NCBI GenBank assembly: GCA_003219335.1
Contig: QHOF01000088.1
Coordinates: 8,787-31,539 of the forward strand
Origin: Verrucomicrobiota bacterium
GTDB taxonomy: Bacteria; Verrucomicrobiota; Verrucomicrobiia; Chthoniobacterales; UBA10450
Direction of reading: 5' to 3'
DNA: 22,753 bases
In this document: positions 1 through 6,474 of the stretch, piece by piece
Layout: the number at the start of each line of letters is the position of its first letter
How positions within the stretch are numbered: position 1 is the stretch's first letter
The notes under the pieces: model-generated
What the model was told of the DNA's origin: nothing
The model's input: only the letters and a program-made list of their open reading frames with translations
Database searches by the model: none
Program-made: the position numbers and the translations under genes

Positions 1-565
1 GCATTTGTTTCAGGAACCAGCGACCCTGGATTTTTTGCGCCGACACTACTTCGAACCGTTTGACCAGCTGGCCATTCCAATCGTACCCCTCCAATCGCAT
101 CAGGGCGCCGCTGGCTTTGTCGATCCACAGCAACACGTTGGAATACTGCGATTCGCGCGAGGGCGCGCGAAGTTGCAATTCCCAGCAATTGCGGGTGCGG
201 ACATTTTCTTCGCCCAGCACCCGCGCGTTCGGCCAGTAGAGAAATTTGAATGCAAGATCTTCATAGGTCAGAATCGTGCCGCGAATTCTTTGATTGAGCT
301 TTGACGCGGCGAATTTTTCCGTGCCAGCGCCGGTCACAAGATCAAGACGCGAACCCTTTTCGCCGAGGCGCAACTGCAAGGTTTCATCGGGATTTGTGAA
401 TGAATAGCGAATTAGCGGTCCGTTTTGAACGAGGCGAAACGGGACCACCACATCATTTTGGCGAAGCTGCCCCTGCAGATCGATTTGCTGTCGCGATTCC
501 AGCATGCGCACCGAGACGAGAATGTCTTTCGCTGAAGGCGGAGGGTCCGCGAAACCCGACCTCAT
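1..565 (-). CDS. LolA-like outer-membrane lipoprotein-sorting family protein (3' end outside window)
   Basis: About 188 residues are visible; the C-terminus lies beyond the left edge. The protein reads as a beta-rich LolA/LolB-fold domain: an early segment with DILVSVRML, then short hydrophobic strands, then YEDLAFKFLYWP, an NCWELQL strand, WIDKASGALMRLEGYD and QKIQGRWFLKQM. This order resembles the LolA-like outer-membrane lipoprotein-sorting proteins (TP0789 type). Such proteins are periplasmic, and the family is thought to bind lipid or lipoprotein, but the substrate here is unknown. ATG at 565 is the first methionine but leaves no signal peptide. In the same frame upstream, a TTG at 614 would add a basic start and the hydrophobic stretch FVICLAFA ending near GFA, a plausible signal peptide partly encoded by the TGACGAA repeat block. 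The true start may therefore be 614. Family assignment is by recognition only. Confidence 0.72.
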   Translation of the reverse strand, partial: MRSGFADPPPSAKDILVSVRMLESRQQIDLQGQLRQNDVVVPFRLVQNGPLIRYSFTNPDETLQLRLGEKGSRLDLVTGAGTEKFAASKLNQRIRGTILTYEDLAFKFLYWPNARVLGEENVRTRNCWELQLRAPSRESQYSNVLLWIDKASGALMRLEGYDWNGQLVKRFEVVSAQKIQGRWFLKQM

Positions 566-583
566 CGCGAATGCCAAACAAAT

Positions 584-802
584 GACGAAGGACGAAGGAC
601 GAAGGACGAAGCAATGACGAAGGCCGAATGACAGAACGCGCACGACGGAGATCGCCCGTATGTTGCGCGGTGTGGCAGCATTCGGCTGCAGTTGAATGCG
701 ATTCGCAGACATGCCGGTCACGCCCCGCCAGGAGCCTCCGCTCCCCGTTTGGAATTCGTCATTCGAATTTAATTGGTCATTCGTCATTCGTGCTTCGTCA
801 TT
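584..802. repeat. Inverted TGACGAA-type repeat block with four GACGAAG heptamers
   Basis: The gap before the PAP2 gene carries four perfect tandem GACGAAG units at 584-611, followed by further TGACGAA and GAATGAC words up to about 630. The complementary words (TTCGTCATT, TTCGTCATTCG) recur at 755-802, so the block is a loose inverted repeat around a GC-rich centre. The same words recur at 6315-6452, 12646-12690 and 13817-13912. The left arm overlaps the possible signal-peptide codons of the LolA-like gene. A strong ribosome-binding-like AGGAGGAG at 821-828 has no start codon within 15 bases. Confidence 0.75.
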
Positions 803-863
803 ATTTGAAATTTGGTTATTAGGAGGAGTCACTAAAGCTTAAAGCGCCGATCTATTCCACCGC

Positions 864-1559
864 ATGGACCAGTCTGTTTTTCATTTCATTAACCAGCAAT
901 GGACGAGCCCGGCACTGGACTTGTTCATGGCTGCCTTAAGCGATGGCGAGATTTGGAAACCGTTCTTCATCGCGATTGGAGTGAGCGCGCTCTTTTTTGG
1001 TGGATTCAGAGCGCGCGCGTTCGTCATCTGTTTGGTCTTATCGTTGCTGATCACCAGTCAGCTCACCGGTTTGTTAAAATTGGCTGTGGATCGTCATCGG
1101 CCCAAACAGGTGGAAAGCGTGCGGATGGTCCAATTGCAAAAGGCACGCCCGAAACTGCTAGCCCTGTTCAAGAAACCAATCATTCGGTCTTCCGGTTCGT
1201 CCGACCGCAACCGATCGGGACCATCGTTTCCCTCGGGACACATGGCGACTAACAGCGTGATTGCTGTCTTTTGCACGCTGTTTTATCAGCGGCGCGGCTG
1301 GCTCTACTGGTTCGTCGCCGCAGCTGTTGGTTATTCGAGAATTTATCTGGGCGCGCATTGGCCCAGCGACGTGATCGTGACGTTCTTTCTTGCAGTTGGT
1401 GAAGCACTGCTCTTACTCGGACTGTTCGAATTGATCTGGAGAAGCGCGGCGCGCAAATGGATGCCGGAGGTTTTTGCGCGCCATCGGAGTTTGATGGTAG
1501 GGCATGCTTCCAGCTTGCCATCAGCCTCGCAAGCCAGAGGCTCGCGCTATCTTCTATGA
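864..1559 (+). CDS. PAP2-family membrane phosphatase
   Basis: This 231-residue integral membrane protein carries the complete PAP2 (type 2 phosphatidic acid phosphatase) signature: K72-x6-R79-P80, PSGH at 123-126, and S158-R159-x5-H165-x3-D169. H126 and H165 are the expected catalytic histidines. Hydrophobic segments near 32-48, 52-75, 130-155 and 172-195 fit a multi-pass protein with the active site facing the periplasm. Bacterial members dephosphorylate undecaprenyl diphosphate, phosphatidylglycerol phosphate or lipid A, and the substrate cannot be read from the sequence. The following glycosyltransferases suggest undecaprenyl-phosphate recycling (inference). No good ribosome-binding site lies just before the ATG. 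The last 17 or so residues are encoded by a degenerate two-hairpin repeat and look added on. The stop overlaps the next start as ATGA. Confidence 0.94.
   Translation: MDQSVFHFINQQWTSPALDLFMAALSDGEIWKPFFIAIGVSALFFGGFRARAFVICLVLSLLITSQLTGLLKLAVDRHRPKQVESVRMVQLQKARPKLLALFKKPIIRSSGSSDRNRSGPSFPSGHMATNSVIAVFCTLFYQRRGWLYWFVAAAVGYSRIYLGAHWPSDVIVTFFLAVGEALLLLGLFELIWRSAARKWMPEVFARHRSLMVGHASSLPSASQARGSRYLL
1496..1551. repeat. Degenerate GTAG-footed two-hairpin element inside the PAP2 3' end
   Basis: The element starts GGTAG and ends CTATC. Hairpin one is GGCATGCT-TCC-AGCTTGCC (one mismatch). Hairpin two is GCCTC-(8 nt)-GAGGC. Order, spacing and the GTAG foot match the five intact elements elsewhere in the window, but the outer TGTAG/CTACA pair has decayed. 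It is translated as the final residues of the PAP2 protein. Confidence 0.6.
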
Positions 1560-3133
1560 GCATCACGCGCGCGGTCTGGCTTTTTATAATCGCACTGACA
1601 GCGATTCGCCTGTCGCTGCTGGCGACGGCCGATCTCTCTTTCGACGAAGCGCACTATTGGATGTGGTCGGAGCGGCTGGCGCCGGCTTATTTCAGCAAAG
1701 GGCCGGGCATCGCTTTCGCCATGCGCGCCAGCACCGTGATTTTTGGCGCCAATGAATTCGGCGTCCGCTTTTTCAGTCCTATGCTTGCGGCGGGCACGAG
1801 CCTGCTTCTCTTTTACTTTGCGCGTCGGTTGTTCAACGCGACCGCCGGTCTGTGGGCTGTGATCGCGTTAAATGCAACGCCCATTTTCAATATCGGCGCG
1901 TTCCTGATGACGATCGATGCGCTGTCGATTTTCTTCTGGCTCGCGGCAATGTTCACGTTCTGGCTGGCGGTGGAAAGAAGCCCGCGTTTCTCCTGGTATT
2001 GGTCGTTTACCGGCTTGCTAATTGGCCTTGGTTTTCTTTCCAAATATACCAACGCCTTTGAGCTGGTTTCGGCTCTTTTGCTGCTCGCCCTGGCACCCCG
2101 GCTCAGACAGGAGTTCAAGCGTTCCGGGCTGTACCTGTTGCTCGGGATTTTCGCTCTTTGCACGATTCCGCCCATTGTGTGGAACGCGCAGCATGCCTGG
2201 ATCACGCTTGCGCACCTGCGCTCGCGCGGAAGTCTCGAGCGCGGCTTCGGGTTTCACCCGGGCGAAGTCCTTTCCTTTCTGGGCCAGCACTTCATCGTGT
2301 ATTCGCCGCTGCTGTTCCTCGCACTGGCTTGGGGTGTCATCGCAAGCTGGCGACGGGTGAATCAGCAATTCAAGGTGCTCTTCCTGATGTGGTTCGGCCT
2401 ACCGGTGTTTCTTTTTTATTTGGTTGTCTCACTGAACAAGGCCGCTGCGCCAAATTGGGATGGACTGGCTTTTCTGGGCTTCGGCCTTTTGGCACTCTAT
2501 TTCTGGTGGGAACGACTGGAAGCCAGCGTCACGCTACGGTTGGGCGCGATCGTGGCGATCTTGGTTGGGCTCACCATGAGTGTGATCGCGCTGGACACAG
2601 ATTTGTTGCGCATGACGGGGTACAACCTGGAGCGAACCGACCCGAGCGATCGGATGCGTGGATGGAAAAGCGCTACGAGCGCGCTGGAGAAAATGCGTGA
2701 CGATCTAGAGGCGAAATTGGGCGAGAAGCTTTTTCTGATTGCGGACGCTCGCGATCGCGCATCGGAGATTTCATTCTATCTGCGCGATAAACAACCGGAG
2801 GGCCCGGGGCACCCGCCCGTTTACATTCCCGAATCGCAGGACATGGTGAACCAATTTTCGTTCTGGCCGCGCTACGACGAATTTGTCGAACTAAAACCGG
2901 GGATGCCGCGGCCAGAAGGTGAGGTCTATACCGAAGAGAACGGCATCAATCCCTTCGTCGGCCGCGATGCGCTGTTCATCAGAGCCGGAGAAAAGGGACA
3001 TGTACCTCACAATATTCGAGCAGCATTTCAATCGACTGAGCCGGTGGGGACAATCGAAGTTGTACGTTACGGAAAGCCGTTGCGGGTGTGGCAGGTGTTT
3101 CTTTGTCGAAATTATCGGACACTCCCTTTATGA
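1556..3133 (+). CDS. Membrane glycosyltransferase, PMT/ArnT type (GT39/GT83-like)
   Basis: A 525-residue protein with about ten hydrophobic segments in the first 370 residues and a soluble C-terminal part. Just after the first membrane segment is DEAHYW (residues 30-35), the acidic first periplasmic loop typical of protein O-mannosyltransferases and ArnT, whose Asp is catalytic in those families. Such enzymes move a sugar from a polyprenyl-phosphate carrier to lipid A, a glycan or a protein at the periplasmic face. The ATG at 1556 is chosen because it overlaps the PAP2 stop (ATGA), pointing to translational coupling, and gives the expected short cytoplasmic start before the first membrane segment. 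A longer in-frame start at 1457 would overlap the PAP2 gene by 100 bases and adds a non-hydrophobic leader. Acceptor and sugar are unknown. Confidence 0.9.
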   Translation: MSITRAVWLFIIALTAIRLSLLATADLSFDEAHYWMWSERLAPAYFSKGPGIAFAMRASTVIFGANEFGVRFFSPMLAAGTSLLLFYFARRLFNATAGLWAVIALNATPIFNIGAFLMTIDALSIFFWLAAMFTFWLAVERSPRFSWYWSFTGLLIGLGFLSKYTNAFELVSALLLLALAPRLRQEFKRSGLYLLLGIFALCTIPPIVWNAQHAWITLAHLRSRGSLERGFGFHPGEVLSFLGQHFIVYSPLLFLALAWGVIASWRRVNQQFKVLFLMWFGLPVFLFYLVVSLNKAAAPNWDGLAFLGFGLLALYFWWERLEASVTLRLGAIVAILVGLTMSVIALDTDLLRMTGYNLERTDPSDRMRGWKSATSALEKMRDDLEAKLGEKLFLIADARDRASEISFYLRDKQPEGPGHPPVYIPESQDMVNQFSFWPRYDEFVELKPGMPRPEGEVYTEENGINPFVGRDALFIRAGEKGHVPHNIRAAFQSTEPVGTIEVVRYGKPLRVWQVFLCRNYRTLPL

Positions 3134-3155
3134 AAGGCAGTTCCAAGAGAACGCC

Positions 3156-3230
3156 TGTAGCGTGCGCTGTCCACAGCGCAAACGATTCGGGCGCGGCAAC
3201 GGGATATCCGCTGAGATAGCGGACTCTACA
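3156..3230. repeat. GTAG-footed two-hairpin (BIME-like) element
   Basis: A 75 bp element bounded by TGTAG (3156-3160) and CTACA (3226-3230), which pair with each other. Arm one is TGCGCTG-TCC-ACAGCGCA; arm two is TCCGCT-GAGAT-AGCGGA. It fills most of the gap between the two glycosyltransferase genes and could fold as a three-way junction in RNA. Confidence 0.8.
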
Positions 3231-3253
3231 GCTCATACTGATTTTCAAAATCT

Positions 3254-3967
3254 ATGACGGAAACGAGAAACTCTCCTGAACTTTCCATCATTGTGCCTCT
3301 GTACAACGAGGAGGCGAGTGTCCCGATTCTGCAATCAGAGCTGAACGCAGCGCTAAAAGGCTTCGATTACGAAATCATTTTTGTCGATGACGGGTCGGTC
3401 GATCGCACAGTTGAGCGTATTGAACCAAAGATGAACGTGCGCGTGATTCGTTTCGCAAAGAATGCTGGGCAGAGCGCGGCGATCTATGCCGGGCTCAAAG
3501 CAGCGCATGGCGCGACTGCGGTTTTCATCGACGGCGATTTGCAAAATGATCCTGCCGACATTCCACGGTTGCTCGCCGAGATTGCGCGCGGGGCCGATCT
3601 GGTGTGCGGTTATCGAGCGCGGCGCAAAGACACGCGCGTGAAACGGCTGACCAGTTGGATCGCCAACACGGTGCGCAGCCGTTTTACGAAAGACGGCGTG
3701 CGCGACACCGGTTGCACACTTAAGGCGATGCGGCGTGAATGCGTTGACGCACTGGTCCCGTTCAAAGGCATGCACCGTTTCATCCCGGCGCTGGTCAAAG
3801 GCGCTGGGTACCGGCTGGTGGAAATCCCGGTCAACCATCGCCTACGTCGCTTTGGCCACAGCAAATACGGCTTGGGCAACCGTGCGTGGCGCGCCACCGT
3901 CGACATGTTCGGGGTGCGCTGGCTGCTCTCGCGCCGGTTGAATTACAAGATTCGCGAGCGAACGTGA
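3254..3967 (+). CDS. Family 2 glycosyltransferase, dolichol/polyprenyl-phosphate sugar synthase type
   Basis: This 237-residue protein is a GT-A fold enzyme of the DPM1/GtrB group. It has an N-terminal SIIVPLYNEE strand (11-20), VDDGS at 44-48 for nucleotide binding, DGDLQNDP at 93-100 supplying the metal-binding Asp residues, then HRFIPAL at 174-180 and RRFGHSKYG at about 198-206, all hallmarks of polyprenyl-phosphate hexose synthases. The reaction is transfer of a sugar from UDP- or GDP-sugar to a polyprenyl phosphate on the cytoplasmic face. Unlike GtrB/ArnC it has no C-terminal transmembrane pair, so it is probably peripheral. It would supply the lipid-linked donor that the preceding GT39/83-like enzyme needs, and PAP2 could recycle carrier (inference from order). 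The sugar is not determined. Confidence 0.94.
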   Translation: MTETRNSPELSIIVPLYNEEASVPILQSELNAALKGFDYEIIFVDDGSVDRTVERIEPKMNVRVIRFAKNAGQSAAIYAGLKAAHGATAVFIDGDLQNDPADIPRLLAEIARGADLVCGYRARRKDTRVKRLTSWIANTVRSRFTKDGVRDTGCTLKAMRRECVDALVPFKGMHRFIPALVKGAGYRLVEIPVNHRLRRFGHSKYGLGNRAWRATVDMFGVRWLLSRRLNYKIRERT

Positions 3968-4007
3968 CAAATAGAGCGAATGTGACGCACCCCGAAAACG
4001 CGCTTGT

Positions 4008-4033
4008 CAAGCTAAGCGCTCCCGCTAAGCTTG
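4008..4033 (+). terminator. Hairpin between the GT2 and PtsN-like genes
   Basis: An 11 bp near-perfect inverted repeat (CAAGCTAAGCG / CGCTAAGCTTG, one mismatch) encloses a CTCC loop. It lies 41 bases after the GT2 stop and 22 bases before the PtsN-like start. There is no T-run after it, so it may be an RNA-stabilising or attenuating hairpin rather than an intrinsic terminator. Confidence 0.4.
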
Positions 4034-4055
4034 GCCTCCCGCACCGGGAATCCGC

Positions 4056-4514
4056 ATGTCGCTGGCTAATTTACTTTCTGCCGAGCAAATCATCCCCGAG
4101 ATGAAAGCTACGGAGCGTTGGCCGGCCATTGTCGAGCTGATCAATCTGCTGGTTCGACTGGGCAAAATCAAAGAGCCGGACCCCGAGCCCATTCTTGCCG
4201 CGCTCAAGCAGCGCGAGGAAACCATGAGCACCGGCATCGGGTTCGGCATCGCCATTCCACATTGTTCATCCGACCGGCTCGATGAAGTGGTGGCCGCTTT
4301 CGGGAGATCGACAACGGGGATTGAGTTCGATGCGCTCGATAATGCTCCGGTCAAGTTCGTGGTTCTTTTCATCGTCCCGAAAAACCAATTTCAAACGCAC
4401 CTGCGCACCCTGGCCTCCATTGCAAAGTTTCTGAATGATCGCTCCGTGCGCGAGAGCCTGGCCAGCGCGAAATCCGCCGACGAAATCTTGTCGATCTTTC
4501 GCGAGCGCTCATAG
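4056..4514 (+). CDS. PTS EIIA domain protein, fructose/nitrogen (PtsN) family
   Basis: A 152-residue stand-alone EIIA type 2 domain. The phosphorylated histidine is H69 in GFGIAIPHCSSD, matching the GIAIPH motif of PtsN/FruA EIIA domains, and LFIVPKNQFQTHLRTLASIAKFL matches the conserved second half. In other bacteria such single-domain EIIA proteins take phosphate from HPr or NPr and regulate transport or nitrogen and potassium metabolism rather than carrying sugar. No EIIB, EIIC, HPr or sigma-54 gene is visible here, so a regulatory role is likely but inferred. The length is normal for the family. The ATG follows a weak GGGAA site. The stop is at once followed by a two-hairpin repeat, separating it from argS. 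Confidence 0.94.
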   Translation: MSLANLLSAEQIIPEMKATERWPAIVELINLLVRLGKIKEPDPEPILAALKQREETMSTGIGFGIAIPHCSSDRLDEVVAAFGRSTTGIEFDALDNAPVKFVVLFIVPKNQFQTHLRTLASIAKFLNDRSVRESLASAKSADEILSIFRERS

Positions 4515-4515
4515 C

Positions 4516-4583
4516 TGTAGTCCCGACTTGTCGGGATGACCGCCGAGCGAATGTCGATGCGGCGCTCTCAGAGCGCCGCTACA
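4516..4583. repeat. GTAG-footed two-hairpin (BIME-like) element
   Basis: A 68 bp element bounded by TGTAG (4516-4520) and CTACA (4579-4583). Arm one is TCCCGA-CTTG-TCGGGA (4521-4536), perfect. Arm two is GCGGCGCTC-TCA-GAGCGCCGC (4559-4579), perfect. It sits one base after the PtsN-like stop and 15 bases before the argS start, so it would lie in the argS leader. Confidence 0.85.
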
Positions 4584-4598
4584 GTTCAGCGATTCTCG

Positions 4599-6308
4599 AT
4601 GGAAACGTTCCAATCACTTCTTGAAAAAAAACTTTCCGCTGCTTTGGCAAATGCCGGTTTGCCCGCCGCGGCGGGTGAGTTAACGCAGGCGACCGATCCG
4701 CGCTTTGGCGATTATCAGACCAACGCCGCCCTTGTGCTGGGAAAACAATGCAGCGAAAATCCCCGCGCTCTGGCGGAAAAAATCGTCGTGCATCTGAGCG
4801 TGAACGATCTCTGCGAACCACCGGCAGTCGCCGGCGCCGGTTTCATCAATTTCGGTTTGCGTCCCGCTGCGATCGAAGAGAAAGCGCTCGAAATTCTCCA
4901 GGATCAACGGCTGGGTGTCGCCGAGACCGAAACAGCGCGGCGCATCGTGATTGATTTCGGATCTCCCAATGTAGCCAAGCCGATGCATGTCGGCCATATC
5001 CGCAGCACCGTGCTCGGTGACGCGCTGGCGCGCATCGCGCAGTTTCTCGGGCACGAAGTGGTCCGCGACAATCACATCGGCGACTGGGGCACGCAGTTTG
5101 GGATGGTCATTTACGGCTGGAAAAACCTGCTCGATCGAGAAGCTCTCCAGCGCAATCCGCTGGCCGAGATCGTGCGCGCTTACAAGGAGACAAACCAACG
5201 AGCCACAAGCGATCCGCAAGTTCGCGAAGCCTGCCGGCAGGAGCTGGTGAAGCTGCAAGCTGGCGACAAGGAGAACATCGATATCTGGAACGAATGCGTC
5301 GCCTTTTCAATGCAGGATTTTGAGCACGTGTACAAACTGCTCAACGTCCATTACGACCTTCAATGCGGCGAAAGTTTTTACAATGATCGTTTGCCCGGCG
5401 TGGTCGATCGCCTGCTAAAATCCGGCATAGCCGAGATTAGCGAAGGCGCGGTGGTCGTTTTCTTCCGCGATAATCCAGAGCTGGCCGATAAACCATTGAT
5501 CATTCGCAAACGCGATGGTGGATTCAATTACGCCACGACCGATATCGCCACAGTCGATTATCGCATCAACGAATTGAACGCCGACACGATCTGGTACGTG
5601 GTCGGCGCGCCGCAGACTTTGCATTTCAAACAAATTCTCGAGGTCGCTCGGCGCGAAGGTTACACCGCTGATCTGCGCCACATCATATTTGGCAGCGTCC
5701 TTGGCGAAGACCGCAAACTGATGAAGACGCGCTCCGGTGAAAACGTGCCATTGCGTGAGCTTCTCGAGGAAGCATGCAGGCGCGCGCGCAGAATCGTAGA
5801 GGAAAAAAATCCGAACTTAAACGAGGAGGAAAAGACCGACATCGCGGAGAAGATCGGAATCGGCGCAGTGAAATACGCCGATCTCTCGCAGTACCGGATG
5901 ACGGATTACATTTTTTCTTGGGAGAAGATGCTCGCGCTGCACGGAAACACTGCGCCGTATTTGCAGAATGCCTACGTCCGGATTCGATCCATCTTTCGCA
6001 AAACAGGCGAGAACGCCCCACAAATCGACAAGTTTGTGTTTGGCGATCCCGCCGAAATCGATCTCGCCAAACGGCTTTGTCAGTTCGCCGAGATTGTTCC
6101 GCAGGTGTTGAACGGGTTTCGTCCAAACATTCTGACAAATTATCTGTTCGAACTAGCAAACAGCTTCCACGCATTTTACGAAGCCTGCCCGGTCTTGAAA
6201 TCGGAGGTGCCGACGCGCAGCTCGCGTCTGGCCTTGTGCGACCTCACTGCGCGGGCTTTGCGACGCGGACTCGGTCTTCTCGGAATCAAAATGCCGGAGA
6301 AAATGTGA
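4599..6308 (+). CDS. argS: Arginyl-tRNA synthetase
   Basis: A 569-residue class I aminoacyl-tRNA synthetase charging tRNA-Arg. It has the ArgRS N-terminal additional domain (FGDYQTNAALVLGK, about 37-49), the HIGH-type motif HVGH at 130-133 in the typical KPMHVGHIRST context, the GDWGTQFG block (161-168), and KLMKTRSG (373-380) in place of KMSK, as in many ArgRS enzymes including that of E. coli. The C-terminal DALR anticodon-binding domain carries GNTAPYLQNAYVRI. ATG 4599 is preferred over ATG 4536 because METFQSLLEKKL gives the normal family start and the longer version would be translated from the hairpin repeat just upstream. No frame problems seen. Confidence 0.97.
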   Translation: METFQSLLEKKLSAALANAGLPAAAGELTQATDPRFGDYQTNAALVLGKQCSENPRALAEKIVVHLSVNDLCEPPAVAGAGFINFGLRPAAIEEKALEILQDQRLGVAETETARRIVIDFGSPNVAKPMHVGHIRSTVLGDALARIAQFLGHEVVRDNHIGDWGTQFGMVIYGWKNLLDREALQRNPLAEIVRAYKETNQRATSDPQVREACRQELVKLQAGDKENIDIWNECVAFSMQDFEHVYKLLNVHYDLQCGESFYNDRLPGVVDRLLKSGIAEISEGAVVVFFRDNPELADKPLIIRKRDGGFNYATTDIATVDYRINELNADTIWYVVGAPQTLHFKQILEVARREGYTADLRHIIFGSVLGEDRKLMKTRSGENVPLRELLEEACRRARRIVEEKNPNLNEEEKTDIAEKIGIGAVKYADLSQYRMTDYIFSWEKMLALHGNTAPYLQNAYVRIRSIFRKTGENAPQIDKFVFGDPAEIDLAKRLCQFAEIVPQVLNGFRPNILTNYLFELANSFHAFYEACPVLKSEVPTRSSRLALCDLTARALRRGLGLLGIKMPEKM

Positions 6309-6474
6309 CGGAAGAATGGCGAAGCACGAATGTCGAATGACGAATCAATGACGAAGCACGAATGACGAAAAAAAGCGGTGCGCCGGTCTTGTTTCGGATT
6401 TCGTCATTCGGATTTGTTTCGTCATTCGTCATTCGGATTTCGTCATTTGAAATGGTCTGTCGATTTCACTAGAC
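6309..6474. repeat. Inverted TGACGAA-type repeat block before treY
   Basis: Left arm (about 6315-6370) contains repeated GAAGCACGAATG and TGACGAA words; right arm (about 6397-6452) contains TTCGTCATT words in the opposite sense, around a short GC-rich centre near 6372-6395. No gene or clear promoter is seen. The layout mirrors the blocks at 584-802 and 13773-13948. Confidence 0.7.

Noticed and set aside
5..304. Plus-strand 99-codon open frame at the left edge
   Set aside because: It is antisense to the LolA-like gene, whose minus-strand translation has the ordered strand pattern and known family features.
584..630. CRISPR-like appearance of repeated TGACGAA words
   Set aside because: Units are 7-10 bases with no unique spacers of constant length and no cas genes; they are dispersed and inverted.
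821..828. Strong AGGAGGAG ribosome-binding site before the PAP2 gene
   Set aside because: No start codon lies within 5-15 bases, and it is 35 bases before ATG 864; an in-frame TAA blocks an earlier PAP2 start.
4536..4598. Longer argS start
   Set aside because: The added 21 residues are encoded by the hairpin element and are absent from normal ArgRS N-termini.
5774..6340. 188-codon open frame overlapping argS in another frame
   Set aside because: Arginine/serine-rich translation without motifs, fully inside argS; a shadow frame of GC-rich coding DNA.
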